Positions 1 to 13,400 of a stretch of DNA of 64,000 nucleotides are shown piece by piece. The DNA is from Rallus limicola. Taxonomy: Eukaryota; Chordata; Aves; Gruiformes; Rallidae. Under the pieces are notes generated by a model, which was given only the letters and a program-made list of their open reading frames with translations, was not told the origin of the DNA and did no database searches. The number at the start of each line of letters is the position of its first letter. Positions within the stretch are counted from its first letter, which is position 1. The translations under genes were made by a program, and so were the position numbers. The stretch spans positions 1 through 64,000 of the forward strand of contig JAKCOZ010000578.1 in NCBI GenBank assembly GCA_022605955.1, given 5' to 3'.

Positions 1-3000
1 AGGGTCTGCTTGTGTGTCCTGTTAGGAGGTTTCAGACAAGCTATGCCTTTCAGTCCTAGCTTCTTTACTTTGGGAGTTATTGCTGGACGTTTAGCATGTT
101 TTGAACTGCAGTCTGCTAGGGCCGAGAAAAGCACCGTAGGAGGTTCCAGGCATGTTCCCTCTTTCCAGGCAAAGGAAAAGGCTGAGAGCCAAAGTGACAG
201 GGTCTGCTTGTGTGTCCTGTTAGGAGGTTTCAGACAAGCTATGCCTTTCAGTCCTAGCTTCTTTACTTTGGGAGTTATTGCTGGACGTTTAGCATGTTTT
301 GAACTGCAGTCTGCTAGGGCCGAGAAAAGCACCGTAGGAGGTTCCAGGCATGTTCCCTCTTTCCAGGCAAAGGAAAAGGCTGAGAGCCAAAGTGACAGGG
401 TCTGCTTGTGTGTCCTGTTAGGAGGTTTCAGACAAGCTATGCCTTTCATGCCTAGCTTCTTTACTTTGGGAGTTATTGCTGGACGTTTAGCATGTTTTGA
501 ACTGCAGTCTGCTAGGGCCGAGAAAGCACCGTAGGAGGTTCCAGGCATGTTCCCTCTTTCCAGGCAAAGGAAAAGGCTGAGAGCCAAAGTGACAGGGTCT
601 GCTTGTGGTGTCCTGTTAGGAGGTTTCAGACAAGCTATGCCTTTCATGCCTAGCTTCTTTACTTTGGGAGTTATTGCTGGACGTTTAGCATGTTTTGAAC
701 TGCAGTCTGCTAGGGCCGAGAAAAGCACCGTAGGAGGTTCCAGGCATGTTCCCTCTTTCCAGGCAAAGGAAAAGGCTGAGAGCCAAAGTGACAGGGTCTG
801 CTTGTGTGTCCTGTTAGGAGGTTTCAGACAAGCTATGCCTTTCATGCCTAGCTTCTTTACTTTGGGAGTTATTGCTGGACGTTTAGCATGTTTTGAACTG
901 CAGTCTGCTAGGGCCGAGAAAAGCACCGTAGGAGCTTCCAGGCATGTTCCCTCTTTCCAGGCAAAGGAAAAGGCTGAGAGCCAAAGTGACAGGGTCTGCT
1001 TGTGTGTCCTGTTATAAGGTTTCAGACAAGCTATGCCTTTCAGTCCTAGCTTCTTTACTTTGGGAGTTATTGCTGGACGTTTAGCATGTTTTGAACTGCA
1101 GTCTGCTAGGGGCCGAGAAAAGCACCGTAGGAGGTTCCAGGCATGTTCCCTCTTTCCAGGCAAAGGAAAAGGCTGAGAGCCAAAGTGACAGGGTCTGCTT
1201 GTGTGTCCTGTTAGGAGGTTTCAGACAAGCTATGCCTTTCATGCCTAGCTTCTTTACTTTGGGAGTTATTGCTGGACGTTTAGCATGTTTTGAACTGCAG
1301 TCTGCTAGGGCCGAGAAAAGCACCGTAGGAGGTTCCAGGCATGTTCCCTCTTTCCAGGCAAAGGAAAAGGCTGAGAGCCAAAGTGACAGGGTCTGCTTGT
1401 GTGTCCTGTTAGGAGGTTTCAGACAAGCTATGCCTTTCATGCCTAGCTTCTTTACTTTGGGAGTTATTGCTGGACGTTTAGCATGTTTTGAACTGCAGTC
1501 TGCTAGGGCCGAGAAAAGCACCGTAGGAGGTTCCAGGCATGTTCCCTCTTTCCAGGCAAAGGAAAAGGCTGAGAGCCAAAGTGACAGGGTCTGCTTGTGT
1601 GTCCTGTTAGGAGGTTTCAGACAAGCTATGCCTTTCATGCCTAGCTTCTTTACTTTGGGAGTTATTGCTGGACGTTTAGCATGTTTTGAACTGCAGTCTG
1701 CTAGGGCCGAGAAAAGCACCGTAGGAGGTTCCAGGCATGTTCCCTCTTTCCAGGCAAAGGAAAAGGCTGAGAGCCAAAGTGACAGGGTCTGCTTGTGTGT
1801 CCTGTTAGGAGGTTTCAGACAAGCTATGCCTTTCATGCCTAGCTTCTTTACTTTGGGAGTTATTGCTGGACGTTTAGCATGTTTTGAACTGCAGTCTGCT
1901 AGGGCCGAGGAAAAGCACCGTAGGAGCTTCCAGGCATGTTCCCTCTTTCCAGGCAAAGGAAAAGGCTGAGAGCCAAAGTGACAGGGTCTGCTTGTGTGTC
2001 CTGTTAGGAGGTTTCAGACAAGCTATGCCTTTCATGCCTAGCTTCTTTACTTTGGGAGTTATTGCTGGACGTTTAGCATGTTTTGAACTGCAGTCTGCTA
2101 GGGCCGAGAAAAGCACCGTAGGAGGTTCCAGGCATGTTCCCTCTTTCCAGGCAAAGGAAAAGGCTGAGAGCCAAAGTGACAGGGTCTGCTTGTGTGTCCT
2201 GTTAGGAGGTTTCAGACAAGCTATGCCTTTCAGTCCTAGCTTCTTTACTTTGGGAGTTATTGCTGGACGTTTAGCATGTTTTGAACTGCAGTCTGCTAGG
2301 GCCGAGAAAAGCAACGTAGGAGGTTCCAGGCATGTTCCCTCTTTCCAGGCAAAGGAAAAGGCTGAGAGCCAAAGTGACAGGGTCTGCTTGTGTGTCCTGT
2401 TAGGAGGTTTCAGACAAGCTATGCCTTTCATGCCTAGCTTCTTTACTTTGGGAGTTATTGCTGGACGTTTAGCATGTTTTGAACTGCAGTCTGCTAGGGC
2501 CGAGAAAAGCACCGTAGGAGGTTCCAGGCATGTTCCCTCTTTCCAGGCAAAGGAAAAGGCTGAGAGCCAAAGTGACAGGGTCTGCTTGTGTGTCCTGTTA
2601 GGAGGTTTCAGACAAGCTATGCCTTTCATGCCTAGCTTCTTTACTTTGGGAGTTATTGCTGGACGTTTAGCATGTTTTGAACTGCAGTCTGCTAGGGCCG
2701 AGAAAAGCACCGTAGGAGGTTCCAGGCATGTTCCCTCTTTCCAGGCAAAGGAAAAGGCTGAGAGCCAAAGTGACAGGGTCTGCTTGTGTGTCCTGTTAGG
2801 AGGTTTCAGACAAGCTATGCCTTTCATGCCTAGCTTCTTTACTTTGGGAGTTATTGCTGGACGTTTAGCATGTTTTGAACTGCAGTCTGCTAGGGCCGAG
2901 AAAAGCACCGTAGGAGGTTCCAGGCATGTTCCCTCTTTCCAGGCAAAGGAAAAGGCTGAGAGCCAAAGTGACAGGGTCTGCTTGTGTGTCCTGTTAGGAG

Positions 3001-6000
3001 GTTTCAGACAAGCTATGCCTTTCATGCCTAGCTTCTTTACTTTGGGAGTTATTGCTGGACGTTTAGCATGTTTTGAACTGCAGTCTGCTAGGGCCGAGAA
3101 AAGCACCGTAGGAGCTTCCAGGCATGTTCCCTCTTTCCAGGCAAAGGAAAAGGCTGAGAGCCAAAGTGACAGGGTCTGCTTGTGTGTCCTGTTAGGAGGT
3201 TTCAGACAAGCTATGCCTTTCATGCCTAGCTTCTTTACTTTGGGAGTTATTGCTGGACGTTTAGCATGTTTTGAACTGCAGTCTGCTAGGGCCGAGAAAA
3301 GCACCGTAGGAGCTTCCAGGCATGTTCCCTCTTTCCAGGCAAAGGAAAAGGCTGAGAGCCAAAGTGACAGGGTCTGCTTGTGTGTCCTGTTAGGAGGTTT
3401 CAGACAAGCTATGCCTTTCAGTCCTAGCTTCTTTACTTTGGGAGTTATTGCTGGACGTTTAGCATGTTTTGAACTGCAGTCTGCTAGGGCCGAGAAAAGC
3501 ACCGTAGGAGGTTCCAGGCATGTTCCCTCTTTCCAGGCAAAGGAAAAGGCTGAGAGCCAAAGTGACAGGGTCTGCTTGTGTGTCCTGTTAGGAGGTTTCA
3601 GACAAGCTATGCCTTTCATGCCTAGCTTCTTTACTTTGGGAGTTATTGCTGGACGTTTAGCATGTTTTGAACTGCAGTCTGCTAGGGCCGAGAAAAGCAC
3701 CGTAGGAGCTTCCAGGCATGTTCCCCTCTTTCCAGGCAAAGGAAAAGGCTGAGAGCCAAAGTGACAGGGGTCTGCTTGTGTGTCCTGTTAGGAGGTTTCA
3801 GACAAGCTATGCCTTTCATGCCTAGCTTCTTTACTTTGGGAGTTATTGCTGGACGTTTAGCATGTTTTGAACTGCAGTCTGCTAGGGCCGAGAAAAGCAC
3901 CGTAGGAGCTTCCAGGCATGTTCCCTCTTTCCAGGCAAAGGAAAAGGCTGAGAGCCAAAGTGACAGGGTCTGCTTGTGTGTCCTGTTAGGAGGTTTCAGA
4001 CAAGCTATGCCTTTCAGTCCTAGCTTCTTTACTTTGGGAGTTATTGCTGGACGTTTAGCATGTTTTGAACTGCAGGTCTTGCTAGGGCCGAGAAAAGCAC
4101 CGTAGGAGGTTCCAGGCATGTTCCCTCTTTCCAGGCAAAGGAAAAGGCTGAGAGCCAAAGTGACAGGGTCTGCTTGTGTGTCCTGTTAGGAGGTTTCAGA
4201 CAAGCTATGCCTTTCAGTCCTAGCTTCTTTACTTTGGGAGTTATTGCTGGACGTTTAGCATGTTTTGAACTGCAGTCTGCTAGGGCCGAGAAAAGCACCG
4301 TAGGAGGTTCCAGGCATGTTCCCTCTTTCCAGGCAAAGGAAAAGGCTGAGAGCCAAAGTGACAGGGTCTGCTTGTGTGTCCTGTTAGGAGGTTTCAGACA
4401 AGCTATGCCTTTCAGTCCTAGCTTCTTTACTTTGGGAGTTATTGCTGGACGTTTAGCATGTTTTGAACTGCAGTCTGCTAGGGCCGAGAAAAGCACCGTA
4501 GGAGCTTCCAGGCATGTTCCCTCTTTCCAGGCAAAGGAAAAGGCTGAGAGCCAAAGTGACAGGGTCTGCTTGTGTGTCCTGTTAGGAGGTTTCAGACAAG
4601 CTATGCCTTTCAGTCCTAGCTTCTTTACTTTGGGAGTTATTGCTGGACGTTTAGCATGTTTTGAACTGCAGTCTGCTAGGGCCGAGAAAAGCACCGTAGG
4701 AGGTTCCAGGCATGTTCCCTCTTTCCAGGCAAAGGAAAAGGCTGAGAGCCAAAGTGACAGGGTCTGCTTGTGTGTCCTGTTAGGAGGTTTCAGACAAGCT
4801 ATGCCTTTCATGCCTAGCTTCTTTACTTTGGGAGTTATTGCTGGACGTTTAGCATGTTTTGAACTGCAGTCTGCTGGGGCCGAGAAAGCACCGTAGGAGG
4901 TTCCAGGCATGTTCCCTCTTTCCAGGCAAAGGAAAAGGCTGAGAGCCAAAGTGACAGGGTCTGCTTGTGTGTCCTGTTAGGAGGTTTCAGACAAGCTATG
5001 CCTTTCATGCCTAGCTTCTTTACTTTGGGAGTTATTGCTGGACGTTTAGCATGTTTTGAACTGCAGTCTGCTAGGGCCGAGAAAAGCACCGTAGGAGGTT
5101 CCAGGCATGTTCCCTCTTTCCAGGCAAAGGAAAAGGCTGAGAGCCAAAGTGACAGGGTCTGCTTGTGTGTCCTGTTAGGAGGTTTCAGACAAGCTATGCC
5201 TTTCATGCCTAGCTTCTTTACTTTGGGAGTTATTGCTGGACGTTTAGCATGTTTTGAACTGCAGTCTGCTAGGGCCGAGAAAAGCACCGTAGGAGGTTCC
5301 AGCATGTTCCCTCTTTCCAGGCAAAGGAAAAGGCTGAGAGCCAAAGTGACAGGGTCTGCTTGTGTGTCCTGTTAGGAGGTTTCAGACAAGCTATGCCTTT
5401 CATGCCTAGCTTCTTTACTTTGGGAGTTATTGCTGGACGTTTAGCATGTTTTGAACTGCAGTCTGCTAGGGCCGAGAAAAGCACCGTAGGAAGGTTCCAG
5501 GCATGTTCCCTCTTTCCAGGCAAAGGAAAAGGCTGAGAGCCAAAGTGACAGGGTCTGCTTGTGTGTCCTGTTAGGAGGTTTCAGACAAGCTATGCCTTTC
5601 ATGCCTAGCTTCTTTACTTTGGGAGTTATTGCTGGACGTTTAGCATGTTTTGAACTGCAGTCTGCTAGGGCCGAGAAAAGCACCGTAGGAGCTTCCAGGC
5701 ATGTTCCCTCTTTCCAGGCAAAGGAAAAGGCTGAGAGCCAAAGTGACAGGGTCTGCTTGTGTGTCCTGTTATAAGGTTTCAGACAAGCTATGCCTTTCAG
5801 TCCTAGCTTCTTTACTTTGGGAGTTATTGCTGGACGTTTAGCATGTTTTGAACTGCAGTCTGCTAGGGCCGAGAAAAGCACCGTAGGAGGTTCCAGGCAT
5901 GTTCCCTCTTTCCAGGCAAAGGAAAAGGCTGAGAGCCAAAGTGACAGGGTCTGCTTGTGTGTCCTGTTAGGAGGTTTCAGACAAGCTATGCCTTTCATGC

Positions 6001-6229
6001 CTAGCTTCTTTACTTTGGGAGTTATTGCTGGACGTTTAGCATGTTTTGAACTGCAGTCTGCTAGGCCGAGAAAAGCACCGTAGGAGGTTCCAGGCATGTT
6101 CCCTCTTTCCAGGCAAAGGAAAAGGCTGAGAGCCAAAGTGACAGGGTCTGCTTGTGTGTCCTGTTAGGAGGTTTCAGACAAGCTATGCCTTTCATGCCTA
6201 GCTCTTTACTTTGGGAGTTATTGCTGGAC
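1..6229 (+). repeat. Left segment of array with clustered small indels
   Basis: These are ordinary 198-bp monomers broken by 13 small indels. Single-base losses lie near 523, 4885, 5302, 6063 and 6203. Single-base gains lie near 607, 1110, 1910, 3724, 3768 and 5491. There is a two-base gain near 4076-4081 and a three-base loss at 6229/6230. The net length change is zero, so phase is the same at 43 and at 6775. Most events lengthen or shorten runs of A, C or G. Substitution variants are no more frequent here than in the indel-free part, so the segment does not look older. Uncorrected sequencing or assembly error is the likeliest cause; real degeneration near an array edge is the alternative. 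Confidence 0.85.
1013..1018 (+). other. TATAAG monomer variant (first of 32 sites)
   Basis: The common TTAGGAGG is replaced by TTATAAGG through two adjacent substitutions. The last base of the TAA in each of the 32 copies is at 1017, 5774, 6759, 7353, 10521, 12303, 15471, 17649, 18243, 19629, 22005, 25965, 26955, 27945, 31905, 32895, 33885, 36063, 37642, 38435, 38633, 40021, 42397, 46753, 48535, 51901, 56653, 58039, 58237, 59425, 61405 and 63385. In the left domain the next monomer is usually TCAGTCC type. From 48.5 kb on, the next monomer is usually the AGCAGGTATG opener. The variant works as a useful array marker. Confidence 0.9.
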
Positions 6230-6823
6230 TAGCATGTTTTGAACTGCAGTCTGCTGGGGCCGAGAAAAGCACCGTAGGAGGTTCCAGGCATGTTCCCTCT
6301 TTCCAGGCAAAGGAAAAGGCTGAGAGCCAAAGTGACAGGGTCTGCTTGTGTGTCCTGTTAGGAGGTTTCAGACAAGCTATGCCTTTCATGCCTAGCTTCT
6401 TTACTTTGGGAGTTATTGCTGGACGTTTAGCATGTTTTGAACTGCAGTCTGCTAGGGCCGAGAAAAGCACCGTAGGAGGTTCCAGGCATGTTCCCTCTTT
6501 CCAGGCAAAGGAAAAGGCTGAGAGCCAAAGTGACAGGGTCTGCTTGTGTGTCCTGTTAGGAGGTTTCAGACAAGCTATGCCTTTCATGCCTAGCTTCTTT
6601 ACTTTGGGAGTTATTGCTGGACGTTTAGCATGTTTTGAACTGCAGTCTGCTAGGGCCGAGAAAAGCACCGTAGGAGCTTCCAGGCATGTTCCCTCTTTCC
6701 AGGCAAAGGAAAAGGCTGAGAGCCAAAGTGACAGGGTCTGCTTCTGTGTCCTGTTATAAGGTTTCAGACAAGCTATGCCTTTCAGTCCTAGCTTCTTTAC
6801 TTTGGGAGTTATTGCTGGACGTT
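6230..6823 (+). repeat. Three-monomer tandem duplication, copy 1
   Basis: This 594-bp block matches the following one without difference. The rare change CTTCTGTGTCC at 6741 recurs at 7335, and the rare GCTGGGGCC form at 6256 recurs at 6850. Both are exactly 594 bp apart. Identity runs from 6230 to 6849 against 6824 to 7443. This indicates a local gain of three monomers by unequal exchange or slippage. Confidence 0.85.
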
Positions 6824-7417
6824 TAGCATGTTTTGAACTGCAGTCTGCTGGGGCCGAGAAAAGCACCGTAGGAGGTTCCAGGCATGTTCCCTCTTTCCAG
6901 GCAAAGGAAAAGGCTGAGAGCCAAAGTGACAGGGTCTGCTTGTGTGTCCTGTTAGGAGGTTTCAGACAAGCTATGCCTTTCATGCCTAGCTTCTTTACTT
7001 TGGGAGTTATTGCTGGACGTTTAGCATGTTTTGAACTGCAGTCTGCTAGGGCCGAGAAAAGCACCGTAGGAGGTTCCAGGCATGTTCCCTCTTTCCAGGC
7101 AAAGGAAAAGGCTGAGAGCCAAAGTGACAGGGTCTGCTTGTGTGTCCTGTTAGGAGGTTTCAGACAAGCTATGCCTTTCATGCCTAGCTTCTTTACTTTG
7201 GGAGTTATTGCTGGACGTTTAGCATGTTTTGAACTGCAGTCTGCTAGGGCCGAGAAAAGCACCGTAGGAGCTTCCAGGCATGTTCCCTCTTTCCAGGCAA
7301 AGGAAAAGGCTGAGAGCCAAAGTGACAGGGTCTGCTTCTGTGTCCTGTTATAAGGTTTCAGACAAGCTATGCCTTTCAGTCCTAGCTTCTTTACTTTGGG
7401 AGTTATTGCTGGACGTT
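6824..7417 (+). repeat. Three-monomer tandem duplication, copy 2
   Basis: Second copy of the preceding 594-bp trimer. The match ends at 7444, where this copy returns to the common GCTAGGGCC form while the partner at 6850 has GCTGGGGCC. Confidence 0.85.
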
Positions 7418-10400
7418 TAGCATGTTTTGAACTGCAGTCTGCTAGGGCCGAGAAAAGCACCGTAGGAGGTTCCAGGCATGTTCCCTCTTTCCAGGCAAAG
7501 GAAAAGGCTGAGAGCCAAAGTGACAGGGTCTGCTTGTGTGTCCTGTTAGGAGGTTTCAGACAAGCTATGCCTTTCAGTCCTAGCTTCTTTACTTTGGGAG
7601 TTATTGCTGGACGTTTAGCATGTTTTGAACTGCAGTCTGCTAGGGCCGAGAAAAGCACCGTAGGAGCTTCCAGGCATGTTCCCTCTTTCCAGGCAAAGGA
7701 AAAGGCTGAGAGCCAAAGTGACAGGGTCTGCTTGTGTGTCCTGTTAGGAGGTTTCAGACAAGCTATGCCTTTCATGCCTAGCTTCTTTACTTTGGGAGTT
7801 ATTGCTGGACGTTTAGCATGTTTTGAACTGCAGTCTGCTAGGGCCGAGAAAAGCACCGTAGGAGGTTCCAGGCATGTTCCCTCTTTCCAGGCAAAGGAAA
7901 AGGCTGAGAGCCAAAGTGACAGGGTCTGCTTGTGTGTCCTGTTAGGAGGTTTCAGACAAGCTATGCCTTTCATGCCTAGCTTCTTTACTTTGGGAGTTAT
8001 TGCTGGACGTTTAGCATGTTTTGAACTGCAGTCTGCTGGGGCCGAGAAAAGCACCGTAGGAGGTTCCAGGCATGTTCCCTCTTTCCAGGCAAAGGAAAAG
8101 GCTGAGAGCCAAAGTGACAGGGTCTGCTTGTGTGTCCTGTTAGGAGGTTTCAGACAAGCTATGCCTTTCATGCCTAGCTTCTTTACTTTGGGAGTTATTG
8201 CTGGACGTTTAGCATGTTTTGAACTGCAGTCTGCTAGGGCCGAGAAAAGCACCGTAGGAGCTTCCAGGCATGTTCCCTCTTTCCAGGCAAAGGAAAAGGC
8301 TGAGAGCCAAAGTGACAGGGTCTGCTTGTGTGTCCTGTTAGGAGGTTTCAGACAAGCTATGCCTTTCATGCCTAGCTTCTTTACTTTGGGAGTTATTGCT
8401 GGACGTTTAGCATGTTTTGAACTGCAGTCTGCTAGGGCCGAGAAAAGCACCGTAGGAGGTTCCAGGCATGTTCCCTCTTTCCAGGCAAAGGAAAAGGCTG
8501 AGAGCCAAAGTGACAGGGTCTGCTTGTGTGTCCTGTTAGGAGGTTTCAGACAAGCTATGCCTTTCAGTCCTAGCTTCTTTACTTTGGGAGTTATTGCTGG
8601 ACGTTTAGCATGTTTTGAACTGCAGTCTGCTAGGGCCGAGAAAAGCACCGTAGGAGCTTCCAGGCATGTTCCCTCTTTCCAGGCAAAGGAAAAGGCTGAG
8701 AGCCAAAGTGACAGGGTCTGCTTGTGTGTCCTGTTAGGAGGTTTCAGACAAGCTATGCCTTTCAGTCCTAGCTTCTTTACTTTGGGAGTTATTGCTGGAC
8801 GTTTAGCATGTTTTGAACTGCAGTCTGCTAGGGCCGAGAAAAGCACCGTAGGAGGTTCCAGGCATGTTCCCTCTTTCCAGGCAAAGGAAAAGGCTGAGAG
8901 CCAAAGTGACAGGGTCTGCTTGTGTGTCCTGTTAGGAGGTTTCAGACAAGCTATGCCTTTCATGCCTAGCTTCTTTACTTTGGGAGTTATTGCTGGACGT
9001 TTAGCATGTTTTGAACTGCAGTCTGCTAGGGCCGAGAAAAGCACCGTAGGAGGTTCCAGGCATGTTCCCTCTTTCCAGGCAAAGGAAAAGGCTGAGAGCC
9101 AAAGTGACAGGGTCTGCTTGTGTGTCCTGTTAGGAGGTTTCAGACAAGCTATGCCTTTCAGTCCTAGCTTCTTTACTTTGGGAGTTATTGCTGGACGTTT
9201 AGCATGTTTTGAACTGCAGTCTGCTAGGGCCGAGAAAAGCACTGTAGGAGGTAGCAGGTATGTTCCTTCTTTCCAGGCAAAGGAAAAGGCTGAGAGCCAA
9301 AGTGACAGGGTCTGCTTGTGTGTCCTGTTAGGAGGTTTCAGACAAGCTATGCCTTTCAGTCCTAGCTTCTTTACTTTGGGAGTTATTGCTGGACGTTTAG
9401 CATGTTTTGAACTGCAGTCTGCTAGGGCCGAGAAAAGCACCGTAGGAGGTTCCAGGCATGTTCCCTCTTTCCAGGCAAAGGAAAAGGCTGAGAGCCAAAG
9501 TGACAGGGTCTGCTTGTGTGTCCTGTTAGGAGGTTTCAGACAAGCTATGCCTTTCATGCCTAGCTTCTTTACTTTGGGAGTTATTGCTGGACGTTTAGCA
9601 TGTTTTGAACTGCAGTCTGCTAGGGCCGAGAAAAGCACCGTAGGAGCTTCCAGGCATGTTCCCTCTTTCCAGGCAAAGGAAAAGGCTGAGAGCCAAAGTG
9701 ACAGGGTCTGCTTGTGTGTCCTGTTAGGAGGTTTCAGACAAGCTATGCCTTTCATGCCTAGCTTCTTTACTTTGGGAGTTATTGCTGGACGTTTAGCATG
9801 TTTTGAACTGCAGTCTGCTAGGGCCGAGAAAAGCACCGTAGGAGGTTCCAGGCATGTTCCCTCTTTCCAGGCAAAGGAAAAGGCTGAGAGCCAAAGTGAC
9901 AGGGTCTGCTTGTGTGTCCTGTTAGGAGGTTTCAGACAAGCTATGCCTTTCAGTCCTAGCTTCTTTACTTTGGGAGTTATTGCTGGACGTTTAGCATGTT
10001 TTGAACTGCAGTCTGCTAGGGCCGAGAAAAGCACCGTAGGAGGTTCCAGGCATGTTCCCTCTTTCCAGGCAAAGGAAAAGGCTGAGAGCCAAAGTGACAG
10101 GGTCTGCTTGTGTGTCCTGTTAGGAGGTTTCAGACAAGCTATGCCTTTCATGCCTAGCTTCTTTACTTTGGGAGTTATTGCTGGACGTTTAGCATGTTTT
10201 GAACTGCAGTCTGCTAGGGCCGAGAAAAGCACCGTAGGAGGTTCCAGGCATGTTCCCTCTTTCCAGGCAAAGGAAAAGGCTGAGAGCCAAAGTGACAGGG
10301 TCTGCTTGTGTGTCCTGTTAGGAGGTTTCAGACAAGCTATGCCTTTCATGCCTAGCTTCTTTACTTTGGGAGTTATTGCTGGACGTTTAGCATGTTTTGA

Positions 10401-13400
10401 ACTGCAGTCTGCTAGGGCCGAGAAAAGCACCGTAGGAGCTTCCAGGCATGTTCCCTCTTTCCAGGCAAAGGAAAAGGCTGAGAGCCAAAGTGACAGGGTC
10501 TGCTTGTGTGTCCTGTTATAAGGTTTCAGACAAGCTATGCCTTTCAGTCCTAGCTTCTTTACTTTGGGAGTTATTGCTGGACGTTTAGCATGTTTTGAAC
10601 TGCAGTCTGCTAGGGCCGAGAAAAGCACCGTAGGAGGTTCCAGGCATGTTCCCTCTTTCCAGGCAAAGGAAAAGGCTGAGAGCCAAAGTGACAGGGTCTG
10701 CTTGTGTGTCCTGTTAGGAGGTTTCAGACAAGCTATGCCTTTCATGCCTAGCTTCTTTACTTTGGGAGTTATTGCTGGACGTTTAGCATGTTTTGAACTG
10801 CAGTCTGCTAGGGCCGAGAAAAGCACCGTAGGAGGTTCCAGGCATGTTCCCTCTTTCCAGGCAAAGGAAAAGGCTGAGAGCCAAAGTGACAGGGTCTGCT
10901 TGTGTGTCCTGTTAGGAGGTTTCAGACAAGCTATGCCTTTCATGCCTAGCTTCTTTACTTTGGGAGTTATTGCTGGACGTTTAGCATGTTTTGAACTGCA
11001 GTCTGCTAGGGCCGAGAAAAGCACCGTAGGAGGTTCCAGGCATGTTCCCTCTTTCCAGGCAAAGGAAAAGGCTGAGAGCCAAAGTGACAGGGTCTGCTTG
11101 TGTGTCCTGTTAGGAGGTTTCAGACAAGCTATGCCTTTCATGCCTAGCTTCTTTACTTTGGGAGTTATTGCTGGACGTTTAGCATGTTTTGAACTGCAGT
11201 CTGCTAGGGCCGAGAAAAGCACCGTAGGAGGTTCCAGGCATGTTCCCTCTTTCCAGGCAAAGGAAAAGGCTGAGAGCCAAAGTGACAGGGTCTGCTTGTG
11301 TGTCCTGTTAGGAGGTTTCAGACAAGCTATGCCTTTCATGCCTAGCTTCTTTACTTTGGGAGTTATTGCTGGACGTTTAGCATGTTTTGAACTGCAGTCT
11401 GCTAGGGCCGAGAAAAGCACCGTAGGAGCTTCCAGGCATGTTCCCTCTTTCCAGGCAAAGGAAAAGGCTGAGAGCCAAAGTGACAGGGTCTGCTTGTGTG
11501 TCCTGTTAGGAGGTTTCAGACAAGCTATGCCTTTCATGCCTAGCTTCTTTACTTTGGGAGTTATTGCTGGACGTTTAGCATGTTTTGAACTGCAGTCTGC
11601 TAGGGCCGAGAAAAGCACCGTAGGAGGTTCCAGGCATGTTCCCTCTTTCCAGGCAAAGGAAAAGGCTGAGAGCCAAAGTGACAGGGTCTGCTTGTGTGTC
11701 CTGTTAGGAGGTTTCAGACAAGCTATGCCTTTCAGTCCTAGCTTCTTTACTTTGGGAGTTATTGCTGGACGTTTAGCATGTTTTGAACTGCAGTCTGCTA
11801 GGGCCGAGAAAAGCACCGTAGGAGGTTCCAGGCATGTTCCCTCTTTCCAGGCAAAGGAAAAGGCTGAGAGCCAAAGTGACAGGGTCTGCTTGTGTGTCCT
11901 GTTAGGAGGTTTCAGACAAGCTATGCCTTTCAGTCCTAGCTTCTTTACTTTGGGAGTTATTGCTGGACGTTTAGCATGTTTTGAACTGCAGTCTGCTAGG
12001 GCCGAGAAAAGCACCGTAGGAGGTTCCAGGCATGTTCCCTCTTTCCAGGCAAAGGAAAAGGCTGAGAGCCAAAGTGACAGGGTCTGCTTGTGTGTCCTGT
12101 TAGGAGGTTTCAGACAAGCTATGCCTTTCATGCCTAGCTTCTTTACTTTGGGAGTTATTGCTGGACGTTTAGCATGTTTTGAACTGCAGTCTGCTAGGGC
12201 CGAGAAAAGCACCGTAGGAGCTTCCAGGCATGTTCCCTCTTTCCAGGCAAAGGAAAAGGCTGAGAGCCAAAGTGACAGGGTCTGCTTGTGTGTCCTGTTA
12301 TAAGGTTTCAGACAAGCTATGCCTTTCAGTCCTAGCTTCTTTACTTTGGGAGTTATTGCTGGACGTTTAGCATGTTTTGAACTGCAGTCTGCTAGGGCCG
12401 AGAAAAGCACCGTAGGAGGTTCCAGGCATGTTCCCTCTTTCCAGGCAAAGGAAAAGGCTGAGAGCCAAAGTGACAGGGTCTGCTTGTGTGTCCTGTTAGG
12501 AGGTTTCAGACAAGCTATGCCTTTCATGCCTAGCTTCTTTACTTTGGGAGTTATTGCTGGACGTTTAGCATGTTTTGAACTGCAGTCTGCTAGGGCCGAG
12601 AAAAGCACCGTAGGAGGTTCCAGGCATGTTCCCTCTTTCCAGGCAAAGGAAAAGGCTGAGAGCCAAAGTGACAGGGTCTGCTTGTGTGTCCTGTTAGGAG
12701 GTTTCAGACAAGCTATGCCTTTCATGCCTAGCTTCTTTACTTTGGGAGTTATTGCTGGACGTTTAGCATGTTTTGAACTGCAGTCTGCTAGGGCCGAGAA
12801 AAGCACCGTAGGAGCTTCCAGGCATGTTCCCTCTTTCCAGGCAAAGGAAAAGGCTGAGAGCCAAAGTGACAGGGTCTGCTTGTGTGTCCTGTTAGGAGGT
12901 TTCAGACAAGCTATGCCTTTCATGCCTAGCTTCTTTACTTTGGGAGTTATTGCTGGACGTTTAGCATGTTTTGAACTGCAGTCTGCTAGGGCCGAGAAAA
13001 GCACCGTAGGAGCTTCCAGGCATGTTCCCTCTTTCCAGGCAAAGGAAAAGGCTGAGAGCCAAAGTGACAGGGTCTGCTTGTGTGTCCTGTTAGGAGGTTT
13101 CAGACAAGCTATGCCTTTCAGTCCTAGCTTCTTTACTTTGGGAGTTATTGCTGGACGTTTAGCATGTTTTGAACTGCAGTCTGCTAGGGCCGAGAAAAGC
13201 ACCGTAGGAGGTTCCAGGCATGTTCCCTCTTTCCAGGCAAAGGAAAAGGCTGAGAGCCAAAGTGACAGGGTCTGCTTGTGTGTCCTGTTAGGAGGTTTCA
13301 GACAAGCTATGCCTTTCAGTCCTAGCTTCTTTACTTTGGGAGTTATTGCTGGACGTTTAGCATGTTTTGAACTGCAGTCTGCTAGGGCCGAGAAAAGCAC

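Noticed and set aside
7369..10521. Plus-strand open frames of 300 to 1,578 codons as genes
   Set aside because: Their ends are simply the positions of TATAAG monomers (one ends at a private TAA near 16611), and their starts are the ATG of the next monomer. No unique sequence is present.
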